A stretch of 64,000 nt of DNA from NCBI RefSeq assembly GCF_002929335.1, contig NZ_PJIL01000013.1, positions 62,001 through 126,000 on the forward strand, in the 5' to 3' direction. How positions within the stretch are numbered: the first letter of the stretch is position 1; each line of letters begins with the position of its first letter. Of the stretch, positions 16,876 to 25,816 are shown piece by piece. Made by a program: the position numbers and the translations under genes. The notes under the pieces are model-generated. The model made no database searches, was not told the origin of the DNA, and saw only the letters and a list, made by a program, of their open reading frames with translations. The stretch is from Arthrobacter sp. Y81 (lineage in GTDB: Bacteria; Actinomycetota; Actinomycetes; Actinomycetales; Micrococcaceae).

Positions 16876-18557
16876 GCAACGGCCTGAACGCGCACAGAGT
16901 CCTCACGCCGGTCGCGCAGCTGGCCGCCGCATATGACGTGGTGGTGGTGGGAAGCGGCGCCGCCGGCCTGGTGGCGGCAGTCCGCGCGGCGGACGCCGGG
17001 CTGAGCGTCCTGGTGGCCGAGAAGGCCGCCCAGCTGGGCGGCACCACCGCCGCCGGCGGCGGGGTGATGTGGGCTCCGAACAACCATCTGGCCGGTGGTG
17101 CCGGTTTCCGCGACAGCCACGACCGCGCCGTCGCATACCTCACGGAGGCAGCCGGGCACGTCCTGTCAGCAGAGGAAATCGACTGGTACGTCCGCACCGC
17201 GCCGCGCGCCGTCGAATACCTGACCGGCAAAACCCGGGTGTCCATGACCCCGATCGCCCGCCCGGATTACCACCTGGAGTGGCACGGAGCAGCCGACGGC
17301 GGACGCGGCCTGGACAACAACGCCTTCGATCCGTCGGACTACCTGGGCCTGGCGGAGGCCATCCGGCCGTCGTCGTACTTTCCGCTCCTGACCATGACCG
17401 AACGGGACGGGCTCAACGGCCGTGCCGCCGATACTGAACTGCTCGCCCGCAGGGCGGCCACCGGCGTCCGGACGATGGGCGGGGCCCTGGTGGGCCGGCT
17501 GCTCGCGAGCGCCCTGGACCGGGGCGTCCACATCGCTGCCGAAGCACCTGCGGAGGACCTGGTCCGCACCGATAGCGGCTGGACGGTGATTCTGGGAGGC
17601 GAGCCGACGCCGGGAGGTGCGCAGGACGGCGAGGGAACCAGACGCCCAACCCACGCCGGCAGGAAAGTGGAGGCGGGCGCCGTCGTACTGGCCTCCGGCG
17701 GGTTCGAATGGAATCCCCGCTTGCGCAAGGCCTTCCTTGCGTTTCCCGTGACGCCCATCAGTGCCCCGTCAAACGAGGGCGACGGCCTGGAACTGGGCCT
17801 CAAGAACGGGGCGGCGGTGGCGGACATGACGGCCATCTGGGGCGTCCCGGTGATCTCCGCGCCCGGGCATCAGTACGACGGACGGCAGTCCGGCCGGATG
17901 GGCAACGTGGAGATGACACTGCCGGGTTCCATCCTGGTGAACGCCGCCGGCAAGCGGTTCGTCAACGAGGCACTGAATTACCACGACGCCTGCCGCGTGT
18001 TCGCGTCGGTGGACCCGCACACGGGGCGGCAGCAGAACAACCCGGCATGGCTGGTGTTCGACGCCGCCTACCTGTCCAAGTACCCCGTGGCCGGCTCAAC
18101 TCCCGGGTCACCGGCGGAATGGATGACCTCCGCCGGGACCGTGGAGGAACTTGCCGGGAAGCTCGGGATCAGCCCGGCCGGGCTCAGGGACACCGTGGCG
18201 ACGTTCAACGCCGATGCCGCGGCCGGCGTCGACACGGAGTTCCACCGCGGGGCAACTCCGCAGGACCGCTTCCTGGGCGATTCGGGCAACACCCCAAACC
18301 CCTGCTTGGCTCCCCTCGCCACCGGGCCGTTCTACGCAGCGCCGGTTTCGGCAGGGGTCCTTGGCACCTCAGGTGGCCTGGAAACCGACTTCGACGGACG
18401 GGTCCTGGACCGCCACCGGCGGCCGATTCCCGGGCTGTACGCCGCGGGTAACGTCGCGGCCAGCGTGTTCCGTAACAACTACCCCGGCGGCGGCGCCACC
18501 CTGGGCTCGGCCATCACCCGCGCCTTCGCCGTGGGCGAGCACCTGGCGAAGCGCTAA
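16872..18557 (+). CDS. FAD-binding protein, KstD / fumarate reductase family (second copy)
   Basis: A 561-residue flavoprotein. The FAD motif is DVVVVGSGAAGLVAAV near residue 23, followed by GGTTAAGGGVMWAPNN. The C-terminal FAD segment is AAGNVAASVFRNNYPGGG. This layout is that of 3-ketosteroid delta-1-dehydrogenase and related ring desaturases. It differs clearly from the copy at 4985-6820, so the locus has two related but non-identical desaturases. Its ATG overlaps the stop of the alcohol dehydrogenase gene (ATGA). A strong terminator follows 22 bases after its TAA, closing the operon. Confidence 0.88.
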   Translation: MSNGLNAHRVLTPVAQLAAAYDVVVVGSGAAGLVAAVRAADAGLSVLVAEKAAQLGGTTAAGGGVMWAPNNHLAGGAGFRDSHDRAVAYLTEAAGHVLSAEEIDWYVRTAPRAVEYLTGKTRVSMTPIARPDYHLEWHGAADGGRGLDNNAFDPSDYLGLAEAIRPSSYFPLLTMTERDGLNGRAADTELLARRAATGVRTMGGALVGRLLASALDRGVHIAAEAPAEDLVRTDSGWTVILGGEPTPGGAQDGEGTRRPTHAGRKVEAGAVVLASGGFEWNPRLRKAFLAFPVTPISAPSNEGDGLELGLKNGAAVADMTAIWGVPVISAPGHQYDGRQSGRMGNVEMTLPGSILVNAAGKRFVNEALNYHDACRVFASVDPHTGRQQNNPAWLVFDAAYLSKYPVAGSTPGSPAEWMTSAGTVEELAGKLGISPAGLRDTVATFNADAAAGVDTEFHRGATPQDRFLGDSGNTPNPCLAPLATGPFYAAPVSAGVLGTSGGLETDFDGRVLDRHRRPIPGLYAAGNVAASVFRNNYPGGGATLGSAITRAFAVGEHLAKR

Positions 18558-18578
18558 GCGCACCGGACAACACCACGG

Positions 18579-18625
18579 CAAGGGGCCGACGGCGGGAAAG
18601 ACCGCCGTCGGCCCCTTGCTTTTTG
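18579..18625 (+). terminator. Strong intrinsic terminator after the flavoprotein gene
   Basis: A 17-bp perfect GC-rich stem (CAAGGGGCCGACGGCGG with its exact inverse) closes on a 6-base loop and is followed by CTTTTTGCT. It ends the plus-strand operon. Confidence 0.9.
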
Positions 18626-18923
18626 CTCCAGACCGGCTCGGCAGTGTGAGGCAGCACACAAAACAAATTCCACCGAAATGATTGCAATGCGGCCAGGCGG
18701 TCCGCCACACTAAGGGTGGATCCGCAGGAACGGCAAACGTTCCCGGTCCCTCCGCCGGACGCATCGCGCTGGCCCCGCCCCATCACAGAATGCCGGGCAC
18801 CCTCGAATCACTTCCAGCCTTAGCCGGCATTTCTTTGCCCTACCCGATTTCCCTTCCGGAAACAGCCCTCACCAAAACCACCCCCAGACGCCCCTGCCCC
18901 TTCACCGCGAGAGAGAGCACCCC
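18626..18923. other. Intergenic stretch before the small protein gene
   Basis: About 300 bases lie between the terminator and the next gene. I see no convincing gene: the short open frames are Pro/Arg/Ala-rich and lack ribosome sites. A TTGCAA near 18685 followed by CACACT may be a weak promoter for the small gene at 18924. Nothing else stands out. Confidence 0.4.
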
Positions 18924-19154
18924 ATGATCAAGCACCACTCCGACATCCTCCTCGAGATCATTGCCCACGATCCCGCCACCATCGAAAACGACCTCAACAG
19001 TGCCGTGGACATCGCCCTCCGGCACGCCATGCAGGAGCGCCGTCACGGCGTACTGGTCACCCAGACCGGCTTCAGCACCTATACCGTGGCCGTGAGCCGC
19101 GACGTCCCCTACGGCGAAACCCGGGAAATGCGGCAATGGGCGTCCATGGCGTAG
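18924..19154 (+). CDS. Small protein of unknown function (76 aa)
   Basis: A 76-residue soluble protein beginning MIKHHSDILLEIIAHDPATI. The ATG is preceded by a GAGAGAGAG purine run at proper spacing. The predicted pattern is helix, then a short strand (HGVLVTQTGFSTYTVAVS), with no cysteines, signal peptide or membrane segment. I do not recognise a family. It stands alone between two intrinsic terminators together with the gene at 19286. Confidence 0.6.
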   Translation: MIKHHSDILLEIIAHDPATIENDLNSAVDIALRHAMQERRHGVLVTQTGFSTYTVAVSRDVPYGETREMRQWASMA

Positions 19155-19285
19155 GGACACGCCGCGGGCCCGCACCTGTACGCACCTGCGGCCCGGCTGT
19201 AGCGTGGAGCGGTAAGGCCGCCTAGTACGGTCCGGCGCTTGGAGCAGGCCGGACAGATCCGACACCGCAAGATCAGGAGCAGTCC

Positions 19286-19525
19286 ATGAGCACGGAACAC
19301 AACGAGCCCGAAGACATCGTGAGCGACGGAGTCGAGGACAACACAAGCCCGCTGCCGAAGGACAAACCGGCGGACCGGGCCCCCGGCCGCCACGCCGCCT
19401 CCGGCCCCGCCGATAGCGGCCCGGCCGGGTCGGGAGGCACCAAACCCCCGGGACCGGCCGAGGAGCAGAACAGCGAAACCGGAGACGACCGAGGCCTCAC
19501 CACGGAACCCAGCTCCAGCGACTGA
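19286..19525 (+). CDS. Small disordered acidic protein (79 aa)
   Basis: A 79-residue protein composed mainly of Asp, Glu, Pro, Gly, Ser and Ala, with no predicted structure. The AGGAG site six bases before the ATG and the strong terminator directly after the gene support expression. Such low-complexity hydrophilic proteins occur in actinobacteria, but I recognise no family or function. Confidence 0.55.
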   Translation: MSTEHNEPEDIVSDGVEDNTSPLPKDKPADRAPGRHAASGPADSGPAGSGGTKPPGPAEEQNSETGDDRGLTTEPSSSD

Positions 19526-19550
19526 ACAGGAACCCAGGAACTTAAGCAAA

Positions 19551-19600
19551 GGAGAGGGTCCCGACGGCGGCAAGTGCCGCCGTCGGGACCCTCTCCTTTT
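19551..19600. terminator. Strong intrinsic terminator, likely bidirectional
   Basis: A stem of about 21 bp (GGAGAGGGTCCCGACGGCGG with its exact inverse) with a tiny loop is followed by TTTT on the plus strand. It lies between the plus-strand small gene and the convergent PfpI gene. Its inner part (CCGACGGCGG / CCGCCGTCGG) is shared with the terminator at 18579. Confidence 0.9.
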
Positions 19601-19628
19601 GTGCGCTCCGCGTTGTACGCGGCGCGGC

Positions 19629-20195
19629 TTAGGCCGTCTGGCCCGCGTGCTCGCCTTCTTCGATCTCTTCGAGCAGCTTGTCGTTGAAGGCCCTGAGGTC
19701 GCCGGGGTGCCTGCTGGTCACGAAGCCCTGGTCCACCACCACTTCCTCGTCACGCCAGTCCGCGCCCGCGTTCTTCAGGTCGGTCTGGAGCGTGTGGTAC
19801 GAGGTCAGCTTACGGCCGCGGACCACACCGGCGTCGATGAGGATCCATGGCCCGTGGCAGATCGAGGCCACCGGCTTGTGCTGCTCAAAGAAGCTGCGGG
19901 CGAAGGCCTGGGCATCCTTGTCCACGCGCAGGTGGTCGGCGTTGACCACACCACCGGGGATCACCAGTGCATGGAAATCGGAGGCGTTGGCCTCCGCCAC
20001 CGTGATGTCGACGTCGAACTTCTCGCCCTTTTCGGTGCCGTCGTAGCCCTGCAGCTTACCGGCCTTGGGCGCCACCAGGGTGGGCTCGCCGCCGGCTTCC
20101 TTCACGGCGTTCCAGGGGCTGGTCAGCTCCACCTGCTCCACGCCGTCGGTCAGCAGGAACGCCACCTTCTTGCCCGCAATATTGTGCGCTGACAT
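19629..20195 (-). CDS. DJ-1/PfpI family protein (type 1 glutamine amidotransferase domain)
   Basis: A 188-residue PfpI/YhbO-like protein. The nucleophilic cysteine elbow is ASICHGPWIL (C113, H114), with the conserved Glu20 in TDGVEQVEL. Members are annotated as proteases or as glyoxalase/deglycase-type stress proteins. I use the ATG at 20195 because GAGGAGG precedes it; the frame extends upstream but without coding character. The gene stands alone between a terminator and the divergent secreted-protein gene, which suggests its own stress-regulated promoter. Confidence 0.9.
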   Translation of the reverse strand: MSAHNIAGKKVAFLLTDGVEQVELTSPWNAVKEAGGEPTLVAPKAGKLQGYDGTEKGEKFDVDITVAEANASDFHALVIPGGVVNADHLRVDKDAQAFARSFFEQHKPVASICHGPWILIDAGVVRGRKLTSYHTLQTDLKNAGADWRDEEVVVDQGFVTSRHPGDLRAFNDKLLEEIEEGEHAGQTA

Positions 20196-20395
20196 ATGTC
20201 CTCCTCTTGCCGGGTGCCTTACGGGTTTAACACTAGGAACCCTGGAAATAATAAGCAAGCTGATAATCCTGCTGCCCCGGACAAACCGTGCTAGCACGGA
20301 AGCCACGGGCACGACCCCGCGCGCACCATGGAAACACCGGACCAGGAGAGCACTCCGGAACCGGAACCCACCCACCCCAATAGGAGCAAGAAGCC

Positions 20396-20890
20396 ATGTC
20401 CATGACCGCCGGAACAAAGAAGTCCCGTCCTTCCCGCGCGAAGATCGCGCTCGTCTCAGCAATGACGCTGGGACTTGCCGCGGGTGGCGTCGCCCTGGCC
20501 GCACCGGCCCAGGCCGCCGCCACCAACTATGCCTGCACCGTGGTGCCGCTGAAGCCCATCTTTGCCGGCTTCAACTCGTCCGGCACCAAACTGGTGGACT
20601 ACCGGATCAACGTCTACTGCGCAGCCAACCGTTCCGTCTACATCGAGCAGCAGCGCTGGGAGAGCGACGACTGGCCCAACGGTGACGACCATCTCGGCAA
20701 CTCGTCCTTCAGCCGCTATCTCGGCCCCACCAACGGCTGGCACACCATCCACAATGTCCGCACCCTGACCAACACTGAGATCGGCAACGAGGAGGTTTAC
20801 CACAAGGTCCGCCACCAGGAAGGTGCCAGCGGTGTCTGGTCGCCGTTCACCGGCTGGACCGGCAGCGGCACGACCTCGATGTCCAACTAG
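20396..20890 (+). CDS. Secreted protein of unknown function
   Basis: A 164-residue protein with a typical Sec signal peptide: basic N-terminus (KKSRPSRAK), hydrophobic core (IALVSAMTLGLAAGGVALA) and an AQA-type cleavage site near residue 40. The mature part of about 124 residues has two cysteines, many aromatic residues and conserved-looking beta patterns (YRINVYCAANRSVYIEQQRWESDD), consistent with a small disulfide-linked beta domain. I do not recognise the family. An AGGAG lies 9 bases before the ATG, and a second ATG two codons on is an alternative start. Confidence 0.75.
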   Translation: MSMTAGTKKSRPSRAKIALVSAMTLGLAAGGVALAAPAQAAATNYACTVVPLKPIFAGFNSSGTKLVDYRINVYCAANRSVYIEQQRWESDDWPNGDDHLGNSSFSRYLGPTNGWHTIHNVRTLTNTEIGNEEVYHKVRHQEGASGVWSPFTGWTGSGTTSMSN

Positions 20891-20951
20891 CTCCGTCGAA
20901 CCAGCAAGGTGTCCAGCTAGCAGGATGTCCAGCTAGCCAGGTCCTGGCCAA

Positions 20952-20992
20952 CCAACCGGCGGCAGCCCCCGAAAGGGGCTGCCGCCGGTTGG
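20952..20992. terminator. Hairpin terminator between convergent genes
   Basis: An 18-bp perfect stem (CCAACCGGCGGCAGCCCC with its inverse) has a CGAAA loop. It ends directly at the stop codon of the minus-strand response regulator and lies about 60 bases after the secreted-protein gene. There is no long T-tract, but the position fits a bidirectional terminator. Confidence 0.8.
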
Positions 20993-21649
20993 CTATTGCT
21001 GGCGCAGGTAGGTGAGCACGGCAAGGACCCTGCGGTGGTCCTCGGGTTCCGGCCGCAGCCCGAGCTTCAGGAAGATGCTCCGGATGTGGGCTTCCACCGT
21101 CCGCTCCCCCAGGAACAGGGTCTTCCCGATTGCCTGGTTGGTGCGCCCTTCGGCCATCAGTTCGAGGACGTCCCGCTCCCGGCCGCTGAGCTCGTCCTCC
21201 CGCTGCTGGCCGTTGTGCGGCCGGGCCACCATGCGGGCCACCAGTTCGGGATCGACAGCGGCGCCGCCGGCCGCCACCCGGTGCAGGGCATCGATGAAGT
21301 CGTCGATGTCGGAGACGCGCTCCTTCAGGAGGTAGCCCAGCCCTTTCGCTCCGTTCCCGAAGAGCGACATGGCATTTTCGGTCTCCACGTATTGGGACAG
21401 CAGCAGGACCCCCGTTCCGGGCTGGTCGCGCCGGATGGCCGTGGCGGCCTGGATGCCTTCAGTGGTGAAGGTTGGAGGCATTCGGATGTCGACGACGGCG
21501 ACATCCGGCCGCAGGGCGGCAACGCACTCCAGGAGTTCCTGGGCATCCGCGGCCTCACAGACCACCTCCAGCCCTTCGGAACTGAGCAGGGCTGCAAGTC
21601 CCCGGCGGAGCAGCGCCGAGTCGTCCGCAATGGCGACGCGCAGTTTCAT
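20993..21649 (-). CDS. Response regulator, NarL/LuxR type
   Basis: A 218-residue response regulator. The receiver domain covers residues 1-125 with the phosphoacceptor D54 in VVDIRMPP and acidic D9/D10. A LuxR-type helix-turn-helix covers about residues 150-215 (LSGRERDVLELMAEGRTNQAIGK). It overlaps the upstream histidine kinase gene by 4 bases, so the two form a standard two-component pair. Its targets are not evident from the window. Confidence 0.93.
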   Translation of the reverse strand: MKLRVAIADDSALLRRGLAALLSSEGLEVVCEAADAQELLECVAALRPDVAVVDIRMPPTFTTEGIQAATAIRRDQPGTGVLLLSQYVETENAMSLFGNGAKGLGYLLKERVSDIDDFIDALHRVAAGGAAVDPELVARMVARPHNGQQREDELSGRERDVLELMAEGRTNQAIGKTLFLGERTVEAHIRSIFLKLGLRPEPEDHRRVLAVLTYLRQQ

Positions 21650-23487
21650 GGCATGTCCTCCGTTGGATCTGCCGAGAACGGCAGCGTTGCAGCCACGGTG
21701 GTTCCGCGACCTTCCGGGCTGGTGACAGCGAGGGAGCCGCCCAGTGCCGCGGCCCGGTCGGCCAGTCCCAGCAGGCCACCGTCGGCGCCTGCGCTGGCCC
21801 CGCCGATCCCGTTGTCCGTGACGCGGAGGCCGATTTCGGTTTCCGTGCCTTCGACGCCGATGAACAGGGTGGAGGCACGGGCGTGCTTGGCCGCATTGGT
21901 CACGGCCTCGGCGCAGATGAAATACGCCGCGAGTTCCACCTGCGGCGGAGGCCTCTGCGGCAGGTCGACCTCCAGCTGGATGGGCAGCGCGGAGCGCTCC
22001 GCGAGCGCCGTAAGCGAGCCGGCCAGGCCCCTTTCCCGCAGCGACGGCGGATAGACGCCCCTGGCCAGTTCACGCAGTTCGGCCAGGGCAACGGCAAGCT
22101 CGTCACTGGCGTGGTCCACCAGGTCCTTCATCTCCACGGGGCTCGCGGCACGCCGCGCCCTGGCCAGGTCCATGGACACGGCGACCAAACGCTGCTGCGC
22201 GCCGTCGTGCAGGTCCCGTTCCAGCTCACGGCGCCGGGCGTCCCCGGCGGTGACGATCCGTTCCCGGGAGCGGCGGACCTCGACCAGCTGGTCCCGCAGC
22301 TGCTGCTCCATGTTCTGGTTGTCCAGGGCCAGTGACGTGGCGCTCCGCACGGCGGCCAGCAGCTGCGGCTGGTCCCTCAGGGCTTCGTCGAAGACCAGCG
22401 CCCCGACGGGCGTGCCGTTGCGTTCCAGCACCATGGCCGCCCGCCCGGACCCATCCTCCGGGACCGCGCGGGGCACGCCGTCGTCGTCCACGAATCCGGA
22501 CAACGCCGGCGACCACCGCCACAGGCTGAGGGTGGGATCCCGGACCGATCTGCGCAGGGCGCGGATGAGCCGGTCGCTGACCGGCGCCATCCCGATCTCC
22601 ACCATGAGCTCGCTCAGGGCACCGCGGGCGAACCGGTAACGCCACAGGCCCAGCAGGACGGCGAGCGGGACGATGGCGGTCGCCGGGTACTGCCAGAGCA
22701 GGGCCTCGTTGGAGAGTGAGCCGGTCAGCTGGACCACAGCCAGGGACACCCAGACGGTGGATGCCGTCTTGATGATCACGGCCAGCCACAGTGGCAGGAA
22801 CGCCGCCCGGTACGCCGGCGAACCGGACCGCCAGCGGGACACCAGGACAGCCACAATGGCCAGGCCGACGCCCACCTGGACAATCCTGGAAGCGTCCCCG
22901 ATGGTGTTGGTGAGCTGCGGGCTGTCCCACAGGAGCAGCAGGTTCCGGGACGTCGACTGCCCGGCGGCGATGTGCAGCCGCGGATCAAAGAACGCCCAGC
23001 TGGCGGCCGCGATGACCGCCCACGCCGCAAAGAAGAAAATCACAGCACCGCGTTCCGCCCGCGAGCGCAGGACTCCCGACGGGAAGCTCAGGGCCAGCTG
23101 CAGCAGCGGCGGCTGGTACATCAGCGTCAGCCCCACGCCCACCGTAAACAGGACCGGATCGCTGGACCGCCGCACGCCGGCAGCCAGCCACAGCAGCCCG
23201 GCGACCACCAGGAGCAGTCCCGGGTTCCGGTTGGGCCGGGTCTGCCACGCCGTCACTCCCGCCAGGACAAAGGCCAGCCCCACCGCGATGAACAGCGAAA
23301 GCTCGAAAACGGAGAAGGGCGCCCGGTCCGGGTTCTCGCCCCAGCGGATCACTCCCTGGGCGTTGAGGACCCCCAGCGTGCGGGCGGGATCCTGCAGGGC
23401 CGCCGGCCGCCAGTCGATCGAGAGCAGCACCAGGGCCAGGACGCCCACGGTGGCAGCCACTACAAGTACCAGTTGCTTGGGAGTCAC
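21646..23487 (-). CDS. Sensor histidine kinase, HisKA_3 (NarL-partner) type
   Basis: A 613-residue membrane kinase. The N-terminal half has about nine hydrophobic segments and no obvious periplasmic domain. A GAF-like linker follows, then the HisKA_3 dimerisation domain with H427 in RELERDLHDGAQQRL and a C-terminal HATPase with DNGIGGA. I place the start at the GTG at 23487, preceded by GGAGGG at 7 bases, rather than the upstream ATG at 23520. The signal sensed is unknown, and the membrane part may sense a lipophilic or envelope signal. Confidence 0.9.
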   Translation of the reverse strand: MTPKQLVLVVAATVGVLALVLLSIDWRPAALQDPARTLGVLNAQGVIRWGENPDRAPFSVFELSLFIAVGLAFVLAGVTAWQTRPNRNPGLLLVVAGLLWLAAGVRRSSDPVLFTVGVGLTLMYQPPLLQLALSFPSGVLRSRAERGAVIFFFAAWAVIAAASWAFFDPRLHIAAGQSTSRNLLLLWDSPQLTNTIGDASRIVQVGVGLAIVAVLVSRWRSGSPAYRAAFLPLWLAVIIKTASTVWVSLAVVQLTGSLSNEALLWQYPATAIVPLAVLLGLWRYRFARGALSELMVEIGMAPVSDRLIRALRRSVRDPTLSLWRWSPALSGFVDDDGVPRAVPEDGSGRAAMVLERNGTPVGALVFDEALRDQPQLLAAVRSATSLALDNQNMEQQLRDQLVEVRRSRERIVTAGDARRRELERDLHDGAQQRLVAVSMDLARARRAASPVEMKDLVDHASDELAVALAELRELARGVYPPSLRERGLAGSLTALAERSALPIQLEVDLPQRPPPQVELAAYFICAEAVTNAAKHARASTLFIGVEGTETEIGLRVTDNGIGGASAGADGGLLGLADRAAALGGSLAVTSPEGRGTTVAATLPFSADPTEDMP

Positions 23488-23550
23488 GGTGCTTCCCTCC
23501 GCCAAGCTTAAGAATCCCACTTCGCCCGGCGGCGGGCCATAGCCGGATTG

Positions 23551-24231
23551 CTACCCCAGCAGCCGCCGTTCGTAGGCGAAGGCAACCAGCTGGAGCCTGG
23601 TGCGAAGTCCCAGCTTGTCCAGCACGCTTCGCAGGTGCGTCTTGATGGTGGCCTCGGAGACGAACAGGCTGTCGGCCATCTCGGCGTTGGCCAGCCCCTT
23701 GGCCGCCAGCAGGAACACATCGCGTTCCCGCGCTGACAGCACCTCGAGGACGGAGAGGTCCGGCCCCGCGGAAGGCAACGTGCGGGCTGCATGCTGAAAA
23801 AGCTCATGGACGGAGCCTGGCGCGATGACGGAGTAGCCGGAGTGGACAGTGCGGATGGCCGCCAGGAGGAATTCAGGTTCCGCGCTCTTGAGCAGGTATC
23901 CGCTAGCCCCGGCCTGGACGGCCTCCACCACCGCCTGGTCGCGGTTGAAGGTGGTCAGGGCGATGATCTTTGGCTTGTTCGCGCCCTCGGAACCCGCCTG
24001 CTGCAGGATGCGCTGCGTGGCGCTGACCCCGTCGAGCACCGGCATCCGCAGGTCCATCAGCATCACGTCAGGGTTCCGTTCCATCGCGAGCACCACTGCC
24101 TGTTCGCCGTCGCCCGCCTCCCCCGAAAGCTCCATGTCCGTCTGGCTCTCGATGAGCATCCGGATTCCGGCACGGAAGAGGGGCTGGTCGTCCACGAGCG
24201 CCACCGAGATGCGCCCTGCGGTATCAGCCAC
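23551..24231 (-). CDS. Response regulator, NarL/LuxR type (second system)
   Basis: A 226-residue response regulator with D60 in LMDLRMPVLDG and a C-terminal LuxR helix-turn-helix (LSARERDVFLLAAKGLANAEMADSL is its first part). It starts at the GTG at 24231, which overlaps the end of the cognate histidine kinase gene by 8 bases; the longer upstream reading is the kinase gene in another frame. It is separated by 63 bases from the next histidine kinase gene, so two complete two-component systems lie in tandem. Confidence 0.93.
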   Translation of the reverse strand: MADTAGRISVALVDDQPLFRAGIRMLIESQTDMELSGEAGDGEQAVVLAMERNPDVMLMDLRMPVLDGVSATQRILQQAGSEGANKPKIIALTTFNRDQAVVEAVQAGASGYLLKSAEPEFLLAAIRTVHSGYSVIAPGSVHELFQHAARTLPSAGPDLSVLEVLSARERDVFLLAAKGLANAEMADSLFVSEATIKTHLRSVLDKLGLRTRLQLVAFAYERRLLG

Positions 24232-25573
24232 GGACGGCCACTTCCGGCCGGGCGTCGCCGAGTGGCGCCGCTTCCAGCTCCGCCGCTTCCGGTCCTGTGG
24301 CCTCCCGGTCGTCCGCGCCGCCGGCGCCAGCGGCGTGCAGCCCGTACGGCACGAATGCGGTGACCCGGAACTGCTCACCGTCCGGGCCCGCGGTGACCCA
24401 GCCTCCGGCCAGGTGCGCCCGTTCACGCATACCGGGTATACCCCGCCCCACCCGTTCGGTGCCGCCTGTCTCTCCTGCGTCTCCCGACCCGGCGGCGGCC
24501 AGGGCGGACGCCACGTGCAGCGCCAGCCCGGGGCCGGTCCAGTCAAAGTGCAGCCGCACCGCAGTGCCGCGGCCGCCGTGCTTCAGTGCGTTGGTGAGGC
24601 ACTCCTGGACGATCCGGAACACGGCCAGCTCCTGGCCGGCGGTCAGCTCCACCGGAGTGCCCGATTCGCTGCGGTGGATCGCCAGGCTACCCTGCCGCAT
24701 CCTGTCGACCAGCGGGGCCACATCACTGAGCCGCGGCTGCGGCGTGACCATGCCGTCGTCACGGACCCCTTCGATGACGCGTTGGGCGTCCACGAGGGCA
24801 CCGCGCGCAGAGCTGGCGATATTTTCGAGGGCGCTGAGCACGGCCCTGGGCTGGTCCGAACTCAGGTAGCGCGTGCCGTCGGCCTGCGCCGCGATGACTG
24901 CCAGGGAGTGGGCCAGGACATCATGAAGGTCCCGGCCAATGCGCGTCCGTTCCTGCTCCACGATGAGGTCGATTTCCGCTTCCTTCAGGCCCGCCTGGGC
25001 AATGTTCCGGGCGTGGAACAGGCTGCCGCGTTCCTGGTACAGCGCCAACGCAAGTCCGACGGCGGAGCACCCCGCGGCGATGAGTGTCAGGACGGAGAAG
25101 AGCTGCCAGCCGTGGACCTGGAGGGCCACGCGGTCACCGCCGTACAGGGGGTAGAACCAGCCCACGCCGTAGCTGTACCGCCAGGAGATCATCAGGAACG
25201 TCATGGCCACGATAAAGACCGCGTTGGCCGAAACGGCAATGATGACCGTCCGTTTGCCCGCGGTCCACAGGATGAATGCCAGGGCGATGAACGATCCGAT
25301 GTAAATGGCCCAGTGGTTCGGATACATCGCCGGGATGACGTAGAGGAACTGGCCGGTCAGCAGGAGCGCCGTCAGGGCGAGGGAGGCGAGAGGTTGCCAC
25401 ACCGACACGGCGATGGCCAACGTCATCAGCGCCAGCGGCACTGTTCCCGGCCAGACGTTGAGTCCGGGCCACGGCCCCATCCTTCCTGCTTCGCCAACGC
25501 ACCACAGTGCGAAGAAAAGAACGGCCGCCACAGGGGCGCCCCAATGCCGCATTGATCTCAGAAGTGGTTCCAT
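24224..25573 (-). CDS. Sensor histidine kinase, HisKA_3 type (second system)
   Basis: A 449-residue kinase. The N-terminal region to about residue 180 has six hydrophobic segments. The phosphoacceptor is H217 in GRDLHDVLAHSLAVIAAQ, and the ATPase domain has the N-box FRIVQECLTNALKHG. The last 30 residues are an Ala/Glu-rich tail. It resembles DesK-like kinases that sense membrane state. The ATG at 25573 is used because 17 upstream codons lack coding character. It is coupled by an 8-base overlap to its response regulator. Confidence 0.92.
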   Translation of the reverse strand: MEPLLRSMRHWGAPVAAVLFFALWCVGEAGRMGPWPGLNVWPGTVPLALMTLAIAVSVWQPLASLALTALLLTGQFLYVIPAMYPNHWAIYIGSFIALAFILWTAGKRTVIIAVSANAVFIVAMTFLMISWRYSYGVGWFYPLYGGDRVALQVHGWQLFSVLTLIAAGCSAVGLALALYQERGSLFHARNIAQAGLKEAEIDLIVEQERTRIGRDLHDVLAHSLAVIAAQADGTRYLSSDQPRAVLSALENIASSARGALVDAQRVIEGVRDDGMVTPQPRLSDVAPLVDRMRQGSLAIHRSESGTPVELTAGQELAVFRIVQECLTNALKHGGRGTAVRLHFDWTGPGLALHVASALAAAGSGDAGETGGTERVGRGIPGMRERAHLAGGWVTAGPDGEQFRVTAFVPYGLHAAGAGGADDREATGPEAAELEAAPLGDARPEVAVRG

Positions 25574-25816
25574 GCCTGTCACCCTATCCACGCGCCGCGG
25601 CGCACCGGTGTCAATGGCTGCCATTTCCGCCTGAGCTCAACCTCAAAGCCAGCAGATTCATCCTTCGGGCCAGTGATCCTGGAACTTGAGCCAAAATTGC
25701 GTCAACCTCGCGGAGTCCCTGATTCTTTCGTTCCACCCTTGAGTCATAACATCCAGGCGGGAACCCAGCACCCGTGAGAAGAAAGCATCGCAGGCTGCAA
25801 GGAAGCAGGACTAGCC

